64,000 nucleotides of DNA. Origin: Cerioporus squamosus. Its lineage: Eukaryota > Basidiomycota > Agaricomycetes > Polyporales > Polyporaceae. The stretch covers positions 806,001-870,000 of the forward strand of contig JABYQS010000001.1 of assembly GCA_022592435.1 (NCBI GenBank). The letters run 5' to 3'. Positions 35,601-47,408 of this stretch are shown here, piece by piece (the stretch's first letter is position 1; each line of letters starts with the position of its first letter). The notes below the pieces were generated by a model, which searched no databases, was not told where the DNA came from, and saw only the letters and a list, made by a program, of their open reading frames with translations. The position numbers and the translations under genes are program-made.

Positions 35601-36485
35601 ATGATCGCTGGACTCTCTAAGGCTTTCAACCTCTACCTCGCGCCTGTCCTATCGTTGACGGCGTTCATCCTTATCTTGTTCTCCTACCTTGCTCCGGTGA
35701 TCCTCTTCCCGGACCAGGTCGCGCTCCTGACAGTGTCGCCGTCAGAAGGCAATGACGGGCCGTCAATCTTCCTCGGAGCATTGGGTACGTCTCAGATACA
35801 CTCGAATCTGGTAGTATTACTAACAACGGTGCAGGTTCCTGTGGACGCTCCAGTCACGATGCGACTGTAACTTGTACTCCTCCGACCGTGTCGCCCACCT
35901 ATGGTACGTCTCCCCCCGTTGATATCATCCATGCAACAACTCACGGATCTCGCAAGACCTCTCGGTCCTTCCAAGCAACGCGCCAGACTTGCTCTCGGCC
36001 CCTACCGCGACAACGCCTGCGTTCATCGCGGTGTCTCTCGCGTTAACTATCATCTTCTTCCTCCTGTTCACCATGACGTCCTTCCGCGGGAAGATGGGCA
36101 AGTTTGGTAACGTCTTCGACAAGCCTGCCCTGCAACGCACGACTGCTTGGATCGGTCTCCTCGGATTCCTTATTGGTGCGCAATTCCATTGTCATCAGCG
36201 TGCCCCGTATTGACATTAATGCAGGCATCACCTCGTTCCTCGTCATCCGTATGTGGTTCGGGAAAGCCGTGGAGGACTTCAACCGTGACATCACCGAGGA
36301 CGGGTCTAAGGGACCAGAACTCGTTGCATCTACCAGCAATGGCTTCGTCAGTGAGTATCTCTGCACAACCGTGAGTGCGAACACATGGCTGACTGTCTCT
36401 AGTGGTCTGGGTTGGCTTCGCCTTCTACGCCGTTCCCGTCGTATGTTCCCTGGCGAAGCTGCACGTTGCCGCTGGCAAGGCATGA
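35601..36485 (+). CDS. Four-transmembrane cortical membrane protein (SUR7/PalI-like)
   Basis: Five exons (35601-35784, 35835-35903, 35957-36175, 36225-36350, 36403-36485) give 226 residues. The layout is one N-terminal TM (LAPVLSLTAFILILFSYLAP), an extracellular loop of about 60 residues with two cysteines (SCGRSS, VTCTPP), then three TMs: AFIAVSLALTIIFFLLFTM, TAWIGLLGFLIGITSFLVI and VMVWVGFAFYAVPVVCSLA. This is the claudin-like plan of SUR7/PalI proteins, found at eisosomes or in pH sensing. The match is by topology, not by a diagnostic motif, so the family name is tentative. All splice joins preserve the frame. Confidence 0.7.
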
Positions 36486-36815
36486 GCGCGTACATAAAAG
36501 CGCCACTCCTCACGAGTCACGAACACTCTACCGGCTGCAGGCGCGGCTTGGGACTCATCTGTATTGTTGTGCATTCGGACATCTTCTGTCGGGCTTGTAT
36601 CGGTAGCTGTAGCATAAGCTGATTCCTAATGGGACACCATTGATTTCGTGAACCGTTGAATTGTACCCCGCGAGTCATACATTGTCAGATCTCGAGAGTA
36701 TCCATGTAAGTGCATAGCGCGAACTGGATGCTGCTGGAGGTTATCTGAGCAGGGCGGCTGGTATGATCGATCGAGATCTGGGCGCGCGACTCGCCCACAT
36801 GTCAGGCACTTTCGA

Positions 36816-37295
36816 CCGGCGATTTGTCCGGACTTTCTATCAGGCCTCATATGGGCCTTAAAATCGCGTTTTTCGGCTCCAAACCACTCAGAATGTCTCT
36901 CTGGGCTCCCTACGGGCCATGGTGCAGACCCGGAAAGCTAGGGCAGTCCTGGACACGTCCCCAGTGCGCATGTGGCTGATTTTGGGGTGCAGAACCGGTC
37001 GTACGAAAGGCGTTCTCACGGGTCGTGGTGCTTGCTGACGGGCCGGCAGTATAATGTTGTCGACTTAGAAGCTGCTACTTACTCCGATGAAAGGGGAGGA
37101 TATGCAAGACTAGCTCGTAGAGTAAGTCCCCGGAGCCCTTGACGCCCAGCTTGTATCGGGCCTCCGAGACCTGCCGGCCCATATGTCCGGATTCTCGTAT
37201 CGGACGTTCCTCCGATTTTGAGCCATTTTGTCCGGATTTTATTAGGCATAGGCCCCCATCTGCCGGCGATTTTGTCCGGATTGTGTATGAGGCCT
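36816..37295. repeat. Four degenerate copies of a GTCCGGA-centred unit
   Basis: Units start near 36816 (ccggcgatttgtccggac), 37172 (tgccggcccatatgtccgga), 37225 (ttttgtccggattttattag) and 37263 (ccggcgattttgtccggatt). Each is followed by an A/T stretch and, in three, a version of aggcct or aggcata. Spacing is irregular. This could be debris of a transposable element or a diverged minisatellite; no terminal inverted repeat or target duplication was found. Confidence 0.5.
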
Positions 37296-37905
37296 GTTGG
37301 CGCTATTGTCGGGGGTCCTACCGGACGGTCCACAACTGGACTTGGACGATGACTTTGGTTGACTCGCAAACGATGGACCCACAACTGGCGCGTCACACAA
37401 CCACCACCGCATCGATCGTCAGTGCCTCGGCGCGTTCCTGCATCTGCCACAGAACAACTCCCGCTCTCAAGAATCCCAGGTTTCTCCGTCGCTCCTTGCC
37501 AATGCTCGCCTTGTGATACCGTGTGCGGGATCCTGCGTTCCCAGATAGCGATGCCAATTCTCCGCCGCATACATGTGCTCCATCTCATTCCTGCCAATTA
37601 TGATCAATTCTCCGACTTCGCTCGCGGGACAGTCTGTCTTCTCTCATGTCTCTGTGCGCCTCGGACAGCACCGACCAAGTCAGGCAAAGTTACGTCGCGG
37701 AAGAGAGGCGGCGCGTCGATCCATATGCGGTGGGTGTGGTTCATCGAGCCCTGGCCAGTGACATGTGCTGACGGGCTGCTCGGCATGCTCAGCCTCGCGA
37801 GGAGAAGTCTGATGGCCATGCGAGCCTCCGAAGATGACTTGCTTCGTCTTCGGCTGGCAACCCAATCTGGGAGCGCAGCCGCCATATGCTTGTCTGCCTC
37901 CGAGG

Positions 37906-37913
37906 TATAAGAA
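37906..37913 (+). promoter_or_regulatory. Probable TATA box of PL8 lyase 1
   Basis: TATAAGAA lies 78 bp before the lyase start codon, close to the expected distance for a short leader. Confidence 0.5.
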
Positions 37914-37983
37914 GCGTAGGGCTGCCTGGCAGCTTTTCTCCAGGTCCTCAAGCACCTGTTCGCCTCTTCCAAGCCTCGCAGCC

Positions 37984-40709
37984 ATGCTCGGCATCCAGTG
38001 GAGTCAGCGCGTCGCGAGCACTTTGCTGCCCGTCGTTGCCCTCGCGTTGTCCGCTGCAACCTCAGCCGCAGCGTCGGTCATTCCGAGAGTGCCGTCGTCA
38101 TCGAACGCGGCTCTTGACGATATACAGACCGTCACAGAGCGGAGGTTCGCGACAATCGTCGGTGCTGCCACCGGTGCATCGTCGATCCCTTCTTGGTACG
38201 TGGGTTTGCAGGCGCGATTCACTTCACGATCATTTGCTTACGGGCCGAGTGCGTAGGTTGTCTACCTTGCAGCCAGACGGCACGTGGCCCGATTTGGACT
38301 ATACCGCAGGCTGCGATGCTCCGACGGCAAACTGGAAGGCTGAGAAGCATTGGTCACGCATCTGTATGTACTCTGTGGTATGCTCGCCCACTGCCCATAG
38401 CTGACATAACGGGCGCAGTGACTTTCGCAGCTGCCTGGCATGGCGGCTTCAAGAATGCGGCCCAATGGGTACAGAGTAGCGAGGTCCGCTCTGCCATCTC
38501 GTCCTCCATGGGCTTCTGGTTCTCGAACGACTTCACGATTCCCGCGTGTCTGGACTCCGGGGGAGATGATGCCTGTCCCTGTGGCACCCCCGGTCTCTGG
38601 AACACCAATTGGTTCGCGAACGTGAGTTGCCCACAATTCCGCGCTTGGGCTGCATTGACTCGACCTTCTTGATTCAATCCAGGTTATCGGTGTTCCGACG
38701 ACTGTCGGAGAGGTGTGCCTGCTCCTGGGCGACTCTCTCACCGACACCGAGCTCGGGAACTGCACGAAGATGACAGGGCGAAGCTTCGCGACGTTCGACA
38801 CCGGGATCAACGGTGTCAGTGCTATCACCGGAGCGAATCTGCAGGACATCGCGAGCATCGGCCTTGACGAGGGTCTGCTCACCAAGAACGCGACCCTTGT
38901 GGCTGCCGCGTTTGGTCGCGTGCATGCCGACGCGGTCATCCAGAACGCTGTCAAGGCCGACGGAATCAGGGCCGATGGCTCTTTTGGACAGCACGCCGGA
39001 ATAATCTACAACGGTAACTACGGCAAGGACTAGTGAGTGATAAATCCCCTTCATTGCGAACACGCCGTTTGACCGTCCCCGCCTTTAGCGAGAATGCTCT
39101 TTTCGCGTTCGAGATCGAGGCGGGCGGAACGCAATTCCAGGCAGGCGACGACGCGAGGACTGCCTTGGAGACACTAGTCGACGGCGACCAGTGGATGATC
39201 TACCGGAACATCTTCACGAACGTACTCCACTGGGACTTTGTGAGTGTATTTAGCATCGGTGAGAAAGCTTCCCTGACGCGGCGGCTTGCAGAGTGTTCTG
39301 GGAAGGTTGATGACAGATCCCGTGATCGACGACCAGTAAGTTTGAGCACGAAACGCGGTGGGAGCGCAGCGTTAACGTTACTGTGTAATAGCGCCTCCGC
39401 CAACATCAAGACCAACTTGACTCAGATTCAGGTCCTTGGGCAACTTTGGGACTCCGACACACTCCTTGACGTGTTCAACAATCTTTCTCTGAATACCACC
39501 ACTTCCAACTCCGGCAACCTCGTCGGTAACCGCGTGTTCTTCGCGAACGACTATGCGGTAAGCAGGCATTCACATTCGCGAGCGACCTCGTACTGAACCG
39601 GCGTGCAGGTCCAGCGTGGTGCAGGGTATGTCAGTACCCTCCGGATGTACTCCAAGCGCACCCAGAACACGGAGTGCACCGATGAAGCGAACAACTTCGG
39701 CTTCCATCTCTCCGACGGCACAGTCTACACGCACATCAACGGCGATGAGTATGAAGACATCGTTGCTGCTTGGGACTGGAACCTCATTCCGGGCACTACA
39801 GTCGACTACGGGGCCACTCCGCTGTCGTGCAGCACGACGCGGAAAACTGGTACCCAGACGTTCGTCGGCGGCGCATCTGACGGCCTCGTCGGTGCCGTTG
39901 CGATGCGGTACGAGAACCCGACCACTAAGAGCTTGAACTGGCGGAAGACGTGGTTCTTCCTCGAGAACGACGTCCAGTTCGTTATGGTGGCCCGCATCAC
40001 TTCCAGCACCGCGGCCCCCGTCTTCTCCGTCCTGGACCAGCGCAAACACGTCGGTGACGTTCTCGTCAACGGCGGGCGTGCTACCAGTGGGAACTTCTCC
40101 CATGCTAGTACACTGTGGCACGGAGGCGTCGGGTATGTGTTCAACGTGACCGATCCCGTCACTCTGTCGGTCGACGTCTCCTCCCGCACGGGTGATTGGT
40201 CCGCCATCGGGGCGTCTTCGCAGCCACCCGTGACCGTCGACATGTTCTCCGCCTGGCTCGCGCACGACGACCTCACTGCCGCGATCTCATACATGGTGTT
40301 CCCCGCAACAACCGCGCAGAACTTCCCTGCCAAGGTTGCCGCGACGGACTTGCACGTCATCCGCAACGACGGCTCCATCTCCGCGCTCGTCGACAACGCA
40401 AACAAGATGGCGTTCGGAGTGTTCTGGGAGACGAACGGCGGACAGTTCACCATCCCCGCCCTGGCTCCGGGCGGTGCGACGATCAAGGTGCAGTCAACGG
40501 GGAGCTCGAACATCATCCTCCGTATGGACACCTGGAAGGTCACCGTCGCAGACCCGACGCAGCTGCTGTCGACGCTGACGCTCACCTTCACGCTGAGCTC
40601 AGGGACTGCCCCGTCTGGCTGGGGCTCGTCGAAGACCAAGACTGTGTCTTTCACGCTGCCGTCTGGGGGCGTCGCAGGCAGCAGTCTGACGCAAAGTTTG
40701 CCGGCATAG
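37984..40709 (+). CDS. Secreted polysaccharide lyase family 8 enzyme, copy 1
   Basis: Beta-elimination lyase related to hyaluronate, chondroitin AC and xanthan lyases; it cleaves uronic-acid polysaccharides outside the cell. A signal-like N-terminus (MLGIQWSQRVASTLLPVVAL...) is followed by the alpha-toroid domain: TANWKAEKHWSRI, FAAAWHGGF, LWNTNWFANVIGVPTTVGE, SAITGANLQDIA. The catalytic stretch is ADGSFGQHAGIIYNGNYGKD, containing the His and Tyr used by PL8 enzymes, and the Arg-bearing TLRMYSKRT follows. The beta-sandwich part includes FGFHLSDGTVYTHINGDEY, AAWDWNLIPGTTVDYGATPL and FVGGASDGLVGAVAMRYENP. About seven introns join in frame. A paralogue lies 2.4 kb downstream in the same orientation. 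Substrate not predictable. Confidence 0.9.
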
Positions 40710-41307
40710 AAGCGGTGAGAGGGTTGAGTTGGTGATTTCGTTCTGTATAGGGTTCTGGTCGAATGGGTGAGTGCTGTCCGCGTATAACGCTGGATATATA
40801 CAAGATTTACGGTCCATTCAGGCTTTTGCGTTTCGCTGCCGCTACTTACATGCTTTCGCTCACTTTATTCTGTTGTTTCTCTGCACGCTGTGGTTCAGAC
40901 CTGCTATGTATCGCTGACTTCAAGTATACGGGTTCCAATTTCGAATGTATGTCTGTGCACTATTGATTTCTGGTCAGAGGATGAATATATAACGTATCTA
41001 TAGATCTCAGATCACCATCAGTCTAGTATACACTCTGCGACACAGTCCAGCGGAACTAACCTTGTGAGTAACAAAAGGAGTCGAAGAGTGTACTTCGTAT
41101 AGTAAGCGCTCATGAACTTGCAATCTTCTCCTAAACCACCATGATCAGGACGCGCGCTCAATGAAAAAAGGTCCCTGGAAACGGCCTCTCCGCCGCGCTA
41201 CCCGACGGTATTCCCTGGAACGTCGATAACCAGAAGAAATCGATCTGGGCGACGGCGGGCCCCCATACAAGCCTCCACGTTCATGGGAACGGCGACTGTC
41301 GGATGCC
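40710..41307. other. Intergenic between PL8 copy 1 and the first deaminase-like gene
   Basis: Lyase 3' UTR and promoter of the following gene. The 5' exon of the deaminase-like gene may lie here but could not be placed. Confidence 0.4.
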
Positions 41308-42521
41308 ATGGTCATCATATGTACCCATCTCATCTCCGCGTGTGATTCTTTGGCAGTCTCTCTCCGGCTTGACCTCCTTTACTCCGGGCGCCGCGCAGTC
41401 TGCCTGTACATCGCCTTGTCAACTCATGCGCCAGCCGAGTTCAAGAATCGGGTCGCTCTGCTGATGCTCGAGGTACGGAAGCTGTACCAGGAGTACGCTT
41501 CAAGCTTTCCTGCGATCGGGAACAAGACCGTCACAATGACCTCCGAGCTGGGTCCGAGAGGCCGTGTATACGCACGGCTACACGAAGAGCCGTCTCGTCA
41601 TCCTCAGAACGGGAAGCAGCCAACGACACGAGTACCTCAGTGACCTACCCCTTAGCCACCAACACAAACTTCACTGTCGGCCTACGCGAACTGGTGGACC
41701 TTGTCGAACGGGTGCATGCCCACGATGCAGGAAAGGACCATTCTAGCGACGTCTACCAGCGCAGTATAGCCTTGGCCACTATTCTGGACGATGGCGATTT
41801 CGTTGATCATCTAGACACTTCTGGACCCTGGTACGTTTTTTCAGTGTCGGGCCTAGTTTATCCACGTCTAACATCTAGGCAGCCACATTCTTCGTCCTTG
41901 ATGGTCTGAAGAGCGTTGTCGCGCTGGCACTTGCGGTCAAGGGTTTCAGCGGAGTTCTGTGCGACATGGCGGATGTCCAGTGCCATGTATCGGACCGTTA
42001 TCGGTGGACCTGACGATAACGAGTACGAACTCTCCGTCTCTGTCCCACCGCCGACTTCGGAAGAAGTCCAGCGCTGGTGCATGGAGTTCCTGCGAGTGCC
42101 AGTACACCGTCAGCATGAATGGGCCCATGTATTCGCTGACGCTCCCAAGGTGTCGGAAGATGGACATGCTGATGCTGCCGCTGCGGACGATACACACGGA
42201 GAGGCCGTCCTCCTTCAATACACCGCCAAGCACAATGTCACCATCCACCCCTATATCGCAACCTCCAACGACACGATGTGTTTCGCTTGCTACAAACTAC
42301 TTCTCGCAGTCAACGCGCAACGCTCGCTACGTCTTTGGACCAGTAGCTGTTGCGACATGGCGCCATTGCCTCGGACCCTGCCCGCATTGCCTCTGGATAT
42401 AGAGGAGTTCTTGTTGGCGGACTTGGTGCGCGACCTACGCTCCCTTGTTGACGTGCATAGGAAGTTTTTAGCCGTGTACAAGGAATATGAAAAAAGGGGT
42501 GAGTTATTCGCAATGCATTGA
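41308..42521 (+). CDS. OTT_1508-like deaminase family protein, copy 1, probably disrupted
   Basis: Putative nucleoside or nucleic-acid deaminase of a family expanded in mushrooms. The last exon shows the zinc-site pattern: HGE in DDTHGEAVLLQYTAKH, then IHPYIATSNDTMCFACYKLL with a CxxC pair. A copy on the other strand at 50699-52004 shares the order (TIHPYIATS versus KIYPYVATS, VPPPTSEE versus LPPPPSEE). The upstream exon has LRELVDLVERVHAHDAGKDH and TILDDGDFVDHLDTSGPW. The reading frame does not hold: the splice near 41879 and a point near 41983-41987 both need a one-base shift to link GLKSVVALALAVKGFSGVL to TVIGGPDDNEYELSV. The 5' end is uncertain. Either sequence errors or a decaying gene. 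Confidence 0.55.
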
Positions 42522-43125
42522 TCTTACGCAGCACCTAACCGCAAGCCTTGCAACACAGCGGCGGGTCAGGAATCGCACGAGTTTTTGGGTACTTGAGAAA
42601 CGTTCTGCCAGTGCATGTCTGGAGGCGGCCCAATCGTCGTGGTGTGTGCCTTCATCAGAATTATAGCTGCGCGTAGCGCTGCCGGCGTCGAAGCAAGCCT
42701 CGCACTACGTTCCTGCTAAAGACTGCAGATGAGCGCAGATGTTGCGTTACTCCGGGGAAGCTTGATGGGGCATATACCTCGAGGGGCGTCGATCATCTCG
42801 CACGACGCCCGGGCCAGGTCTGCAACATGAAGGGCGACTCACCAATCTCTCATCATTGATTTCGTTCACTGGTTCCGCTCAGCGATCATTACCATCGCAA
42901 TGTGCGCAGCAACACCTGTCGGGTTTTACTTGTTGACCAGTCAGATCGAACGGATCACGGTGTTGCATCAACGCGGCCGGGATGCATAGGCTCGTTTGGC
43001 GGCCTCGCTGGTAGTATATCTTCCTTTCTTTCCTACATTCATCTTCCATTCCCTTCTCCGTTCGCTCTCTGCTTGCTTTTCTTCTATTTATCTCCTTACT
43101 TTCAGCTGCAGTATAACACTCGGTC
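42522..43125. other. Intergenic: promoter and CT-rich leader of PL8 copy 2
   Basis: No coding signal. From about 43015 the + strand is strongly pyrimidine-rich up to a CTGCAG shortly before the lyase ATG, consistent with a leader, perhaps with a 5' UTR intron. Confidence 0.5.
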
Positions 43126-46100
43126 ATGCTTGAGTTCGCTCCCTACACCCTCCTTTCGTTTGCCACCTTGCTGTCGTACCTGACGCCGAGCGCTCACAGC
43201 GCGCCCATTCCTTTCCAACTTCTCCAGTTCAACGCGAGCGAGTCCTCTTCTCTTCCTGTTCCTGTTCCTCTTATTTCCAACTCGCTCTCTACCTCGTATT
43301 TCGCTCAGTCCACGACCCTCGTTGCATCTACCACCGCCTCATCCTTTGCCGTGTCTTCGGCAGTAACAAGCGCTGTTCCATCATCCGACGCGACTTCCCC
43401 GACGTCATCAGCCTCATCAGTCACTTCCTCGACTACCACTGCGCCTGCTGTACTCGCGAACACAGGTGATTCGACACAGTCCGACATTGACACCATCCGG
43501 CAACGTCGGATAGCGATCATCTTGCAAGATGTCGTGGACCCGCTCGTCGGCACTATCTCCAATATAAGCGACTGGTACGCGGGCGCATAGTTTGGGCTTT
43601 GCCTTGATCGTGGACTCACAGCAATACCATCTATACAGGGTCTCGACTCTTGGCCCGGACGGCCAATGGCCCAGTTCTCAGGTAGATTATACCACAGGGT
43701 GTGGCGGCCAGAAAGCCAACTGGTGAGCTTTTTCTTATGCACTATAGTGGCAGTCTTACTGACGATATGCTGCAGGCCAGCAGAGGTGCATTGGCAGCGT
43801 CTAGGTGTGCAATTTTCTCTGACAATGAAGGGCCGAATTAACCGCTGAATGAACAGCATTCATGGCCGCCGCATGGCACGGCGGGGTTGAAGGAGCAGAT
43901 GAGTTCGTCAACAACTCGTCGCTCCTGGATGCGATCTCCCGCGGCATGGATTTCTGGTTCGGAAACGATTTCACAGATCATAGCTGTCTCGTCGGTCAGT
44001 GCAAATGCAACTCCGCCGGCCTGTGGAACACGAACTGGTTCTCCAATGTACGTTGACCACTGGCCACTTGGCTACAGGATTGCTCACTTTCTGTTTGCAG
44101 CTCATCGGCATCCCCTCCCTGGTAGGCGAAACATGCCTGCTACTTGGTACAGATAAGCTGTCGCAGTCGCAACTTGATGGTTGCAAGAGTATGACCTCTC
44201 GTACCGCGGCGACGCTCGTCGATGGCGTTCAGGGCATGGGTCAACTAACCGGAGCCAATACACTCGACGTCGCTAAGATCACCATCGACGGTGGTTTGCT
44301 GACTAGCAACGCCGCCCAAATTGCAGAAGGTTACAAGCACGTTCACAGTGAGGTGGTCGTCCGAGACACCGTCAAAGCGGATGGAATTCGACCAGACGGT
44401 AGTTTCGGTCAACATGCCGGTCTGATGTACAATGGCAACTACGGGAAGGACTAGTGAGTTGAAGTCCGCAGAATCCGGGTAACGAGCATGACACTAAACG
44501 ATCGTGGAAGCGCAAACGATGTCCTCACGTTGGAGATTGCAGCGGGCGGTACACAATTTTCCGCGCAAAAGGCTAGCCCCGAATCGCAAGCCGCATACGA
44601 GACGCTCTGGGATGGCGACTTGTGGATGATCTACCGCAATGCCAATACCTCCGTGCTGCACTGGGACTTCGTAAGCACAACTACACTCACACGGAGGGCG
44701 AGCCTGACTCAAATTTGCAGAGCGCGCTCAACCGGATGATCAGCTTCGCTGTCGCAGATGACCAGTACGTTTCCCGTTTCCAGTTTCAAAGTTTGGTACT
44801 CACAGCTCCATGTTCAGGGCCACCGGAAGCATTCAAGTCAATGTCAGCAGGATACAGCAGCTTGGAGACGAGTGGAACTCCGACAAGTTGAAGTCTGTTG
44901 GCGAGAGCCTGTCGGAGTCCAGCAGTAGTGCCAACTCAGGCAACCTCGTTGGCAACCGAATGTTCTATGCCAATGATTACATGGTCAGCCCGTCGATCAT
45001 CATCGAGAGTATTCGCTGTCTCATATGTCGGTGCAGGTTCAACGAGGTCCGGGATACGTGTCCTCCCTGAAGATGTACTCGTCAAGGACACTCAACACGG
45101 AGTGCACGAACTCCCAGAACGTGAGTAGTTCCCGGCACCTATAGCGACGCGTCGACTGAACCGTCTTCTGGTGCAGCCGTATGGCTTCCATCTCTCGGAC
45201 GGCACGCTCTACACCTATATCGACGGAACGCAATACGAGGATATCGCAGGAGCGTGGGACTGGAATTGTGAGTACATCCTGGTGGAATAGAGCTCCCTGC
45301 TTAAGCCCCGCCAACAGTAATTCCCGGTACCACGACGGACTACGCCGCTACTAAGCTAACCTGCGAAGACTCCAAGTTCTCCACTTCAGAGGACTTCGTC
45401 GGCGGCGTCTCAGACGGCAAGCTCGGGGCAGCTGCCATGCGGTACAAGAATCCCTCCACAGGATCGCTCAGCTTCCAGAAGGCCTGGTTCTTCCTCGATA
45501 ACGACGTGCAGCACGTCATGATCTCACAAGCCTCGTCCAACTCTTCCAGCAAGAACCCGGTCATCTCCGTGCTTGACCAGAAGCGGCTCAACGGCCCCGT
45601 CTACGTCGACGGCAAGCAGCTCGACAAGGGCGGCAACTTCTCGCAGGCCAGCTCGCTCTGGCACGACAACGTCGGGTACACCTTTGAAACGCAGGATGCT
45701 CCTCTCTCGGTCGATTTCGGGTCGCGCGAGAGCGACTGGAGCTCCCTTGGAATCTCCGAAGAGCCCAAGGGCTCCGTCGACATCTTCTCCGCGTGGATCT
45801 CCCATGGGAGCGGCTCGGACCTCACCGTCCCTGCGGCATACACCGCGTACCCGGCCGTCTCGCCGGACGAGTTCCGGCAGAAGAGCCAGGCGACACGGCT
45901 CACCACGATCCAGAACGACGACGAGGTCTCCGCCGTGTATGATGAGACACACAACACTGCAATGTTCGTGTTCTGGAAGGCGGAGGGCGGGTCTGCCATG
46001 TTCGCACCTTCGTCACAGGACGGTTTCCTGATCATGGAAGCCTCCGCGAACGCAGTGGTCATCTATGACATGGATGTCAACTCGGTCACGGTGTCGGACC

Positions 46101-46222
46101 CATCCCAAACCCTCAAGAGTGTACAGCTCACGATCTCGCGGGGTGTCATGGACATACAAGCGGTCGACGTGACGTTGCCTAGCGGCGGCGATGCGGGTAA
46201 GAGCGTAACCCAGAAGCTCTGA
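43126..46222 (+). CDS. Secreted polysaccharide lyase family 8 enzyme, copy 2
   Basis: Paralogue of the enzyme at 37984-40709. The signal peptide MLEFAPYTLLSFATLLSYL...HSAP is followed by a Ser/Thr-rich stretch of about 100 residues, absent from copy 1 and likely O-glycosylated. Conserved blocks are QKANWPAEVHWQRL, MAAAWHGGVEGADE, LWNTNWFSNLIGIPSLVGE, GQLTGANTLDVAK, and the catalytic PDGSFGQHAGLMYNGNYGKD with its His and Tyr. They continue with VQRGPGYVSSLKMYSSRT, YGFHLSDGTLYTYIDGTQY and VIPGTTTDYAATKLTCED. About ten introns, more than copy 1; the joins are in frame, including an unusual GTCAGC donor after NDYM near 44983. It ends SGGDAGKSVTQKL. Catalytic residues appear intact. Confidence 0.9.
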
Positions 46223-46452
46223 TCCAAAGGCCTATGTACAAAATATAGGACGACCAGCATCCCTCCTGACTTGTGTCGTACGGACCCAGGGTGGGCGATA
46301 CCCTCCTGCACAAACGAGGACTCAATACCATATATTGATATTTTACTGCTTCCTTGACGAACAGTACGGCCTGATACAATGGAAAATGCCACATGGGATT
46401 GTGATTGTGTAGTGGCGAAAGCATATGAAATACAACAGCGAACGACAACACA

Positions 46453-47408
46453 TCAGAAAGCGGCGGGCTGCTCGAAACCCTGCTGGAACGTCTCCTGAGC
46501 AGGGTACTCAGCAGCGGGTGCCTCCGCGGCAGGGGCGGGGGCAACAACGGCGGCGGGTTCGCGCTGCTCGGACGTGGGCTCGGCGACGATCTTGTCGAGA
46601 GGGGGCTCGAGGATCTGAACGGAGTCGGGGAGGGGTTTGCGGGGGCCGAGCTGACCCTCGGGATCCCAGCCCTTCATGCTGGCGAAGAATAGTCATAAGC
46701 ATGCAATCCGTGCCTGATGATTGGTGTACTTACATTTTGACCTTGATACCAAGGACACCCTGACGGAGCATGACGTGCCTGACGGCGTAGTCAACGAAGT
46801 CGAGGGCGGGCTGACCGGAGTGGATCATGAAGCCATCGGTGAACTTCATGGACTTGGCACGGGCAGCACGGAGCTTGCCAGACACGACAACCTCGCAACC
46901 CTTCGCACCGGACTCCATGACAAAGCGGAGGACACCATAGCAAGCCCTGATAACAAGAATGAGGGAAGGAGACTGCGGACTACAGCTCGAGTCACGAACC
47001 TGCGGACGGCGAGACCACCGAGCAGCTTGTAGCGCAAGCTCTCGCACTGGGCGATAGCAGAAAGACCACGGTACTGGACCTTCTCGGCGTAGAGCTCAAG
47101 GGAGTTGTCGGGGAACTTGAAACGCTTCTGGACGAGCGCAGTGAGCTCGCGGATGCGGCGACCCTTCTCCCCCAGAACCTCCTGGGTGTGGGTGGCACGG
47201 ATGATGATCTGAGAGGAGACATATTCGCTTCGCTATCACTCGGAATATCATGCGTGATACTACTCACCTCGGTGCGAGCGTGGGTGACACGGACGTCGCA
47301 GCCAGAGTAGCCCTCCTCGGAAAGTTCACGGGTGAAGAAATCGTTCAACTCGGCGCGGAAGACACCGTCAGCGACGAACTTGCGCTTCTTACTGATCTGG
47401 CCAGACAT
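46453..47408 (-). CDS. RPS3: 40S ribosomal protein uS3
   Basis: Small-subunit protein at the mRNA entry channel. Exon 1 reads [20 protein letters not shown] with [20 protein letters not shown]. The KH domain follows: [20 protein letters not shown], then [75 protein letters not shown] and [12 protein letters not shown]. The last exon gives the family tail [19 protein letters not shown] and a Pro/Ala-rich end. Three introns of about 50-60 nt (near 46682-46735, 46951-46999 and 47212-47268). It sits between accessory genes but is itself highly conserved, a useful anchor for synteny. Confidence 0.96.

Larger units (their letters stand above)
36486..37983. other. Intergenic with degenerate GTCCGGA repeat units
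   Basis: About 1.5 kb. Between 36816 and 37295 a motif close to CCGGCGATTTTGTCCGGATT recurs four times (listed separately). The remaining leftward frame at 37079-37597 is made largely of these units and is not considered a gene. The right end holds the promoter of PL8 lyase 1. Confidence 0.5.

Noticed and set aside
37079..37597. 172-codon leftward frame
   Set aside because: Built largely from the GTCCGGA repeat units, with no domain; explained by the repeat.
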